A stretch of DNA of 6,689 bases, taken from NCBI GenBank assembly GCA_005881495.1, contig VBHI01000298.1, positions 1 through 6,689 on the forward strand, in the 5' to 3' direction. How positions within the stretch are numbered: position 1 is the stretch's first letter; every line of letters starts with the position of its first letter. The translations under genes and the position numbers were made by a program. The DNA comes from Chloroflexota bacterium (lineage in GTDB: Bacteria > Chloroflexota > Ktedonobacteria > Ktedonobacterales > Ktedonobacteraceae). Below the pieces are notes generated by a model. That model saw only the letters and a list, made by a program, of their open reading frames with translations, had not been told where the DNA came from and ran no database searches. Of the stretch, positions 6,196 through 6,689 are shown in pieces.

Positions 6196-6639
6196 ATGCG
6201 CGCAACAGCTATCGTACAGGCTGCCATACAAGCCTGGGAAGAGAAAGATGCCAACGCCCTCGCTTCCTACCTGTCGGACGATGTCATCTGCAAGCAAATA
6301 CTTCCTCAAGCTATTGGCAAAGCGCAGTTGCTCGCCTTTATGAAAGCTATCACAAGTGCTTTCCCGGACTGGTCATTCAACAGCCATATCTTACATGAAG
6401 AGAGCCTGGCGGAGCACCGTTGGAGCGTGCTCTTCGTTACCAGAGTGACCGGTATGCACACAGGAGATTTGATTCTGCCAACACTGCCGGTCATTCCCGC
6501 AACAGGAATGACGATTGCCCTACCATACAGGCACCTGGAATACCTTGTCATCGGCGATACAATCACGGCGATCACCGCCGATTTCTCGCCCAGTGGCCTG
6601 GAGGAAATCCTCGCGCAGTTGGGAATGGAACTCCCATAG
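6196..6639 (+). CDS. SnoaL-like (NTF2-fold) protein, ester cyclase/isomerase-like
   Basis: 147 residues, the usual length of a single SnoaL-like domain. The pattern fits: helix 1 with VQAAIQAWEEKDANALASYLSDDV (residues 7-30), a GKAQLLAFMKAITSAFPDWSF stretch (41-61), then alternating strands RWSVLFVTRVTGMHTGDL (75-92), the family PATGM turn at 101-105 preceding IALPYRHLEYLVIGDTI, and a closing DFSPSGLEEILAQLG (129-143). The NTF2 fold forms a cone-shaped pocket; SnoaL itself is a polyketide cyclase, but most genomic relatives act on unknown small molecules. D129 sits roughly where SnoaL enzymes place an acid/base Asp, which is inference. AAAGGAA at 6180-6186 lies 9 bases before the start. No polyketide or steroid genes are in the window to name a substrate. 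It may be co-transcribed with the small gene upstream. Confidence 0.82.
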   Translation: MRATAIVQAAIQAWEEKDANALASYLSDDVICKQILPQAIGKAQLLAFMKAITSAFPDWSFNSHILHEESLAEHRWSVLFVTRVTGMHTGDLILPTLPVIPATGMTIALPYRHLEYLVIGDTITAITADFSPSGLEEILAQLGMELP

Positions 6640-6680
6640 AACAACTCCTCAAAGGAAACCCCCTGGAAGGAAAATTTGAG

Positions 6681-6686
6681 AAGGAG
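6681..6686 (+). promoter_or_regulatory. Possible ribosome binding site of a gene starting beyond the window
   Basis: AAGGAG ends 3 bases before the window edge, in the 50-bp tail after the SnoaL-like stop. If a start codon lies within about 5-10 bases beyond, this is the ribosome binding site of the next gene. The upstream CTCAAA (6648-6653) can pair with TTTGAG (6675-6680) next to it, a weak hairpin of uncertain meaning. Confidence 0.35.
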
Positions 6687-6689
6687 TAA

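Overview
The window reads as a chromosomal segment of a free-living, probably soil-dwelling bacterium. Best guess is Chloroflexota, class Ktedonobacteria. Grounds: moderate, even base composition; a kumamolisin-type (S53) acid protease made as a lipoprotein; a 'WNTWR' pentapeptide-repeat protein; and a cyclic-nucleotide/DUF1003 fusion next to a two-helix K+ channel. The taxonomic call is inference from gene content only. No tRNA, rRNA, CRISPR array, transposase, integrase or phage gene was seen.

Layout. (1) 1-503, minus strand: the first 167 codons of a membrane-anchored phospholipase D/cardiolipin synthase-like protein, cut by the window start just before the first HKD motif should appear. 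(2) 504-865: a 362-bp divergent intergenic region with two similar palindromes (AGGTA-N4-TACCT and AGGTA-N3-TACCT) that could be operators. (3) 866-5212, plus strand: four genes packed as an apparent operon (gaps of 20, 0 and 10 bp): a VIT1/CCC1-family metal transporter, a cNMP-binding-like + DUF1003 membrane protein, a two-helix K+ channel with filter TLGFGD and an uncharacterised C-terminal domain, and a lipoprotein sedolisin with its prodomain and full catalytic set. (4) 5355-6639, plus strand: three looser genes: a pentapeptide-repeat protein, an 84-residue helical hypothetical protein, and a SnoaL-like/NTF2-fold protein. The last bases hold a good ribosome binding site for a gene that would start just outside.

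The most coherent reading of the operon is a cell-envelope module: divalent-metal transport, a ligand-sensor-like domain on a membrane protein, a K+ pore lacking its own RCK or cNMP domain, and an extracytoplasmic acid protease. One testable idea is that the sensor protein and the pore protein form a two-gene ligand-gated K+ channel. The sensor's phosphate-binding cassette has Asn where cNMP binders have Glu, so its ligand may not be a classical cyclic nucleotide. No known defence system or mobile system is recognisable. The remaining genes have no visible functional link to the operon.
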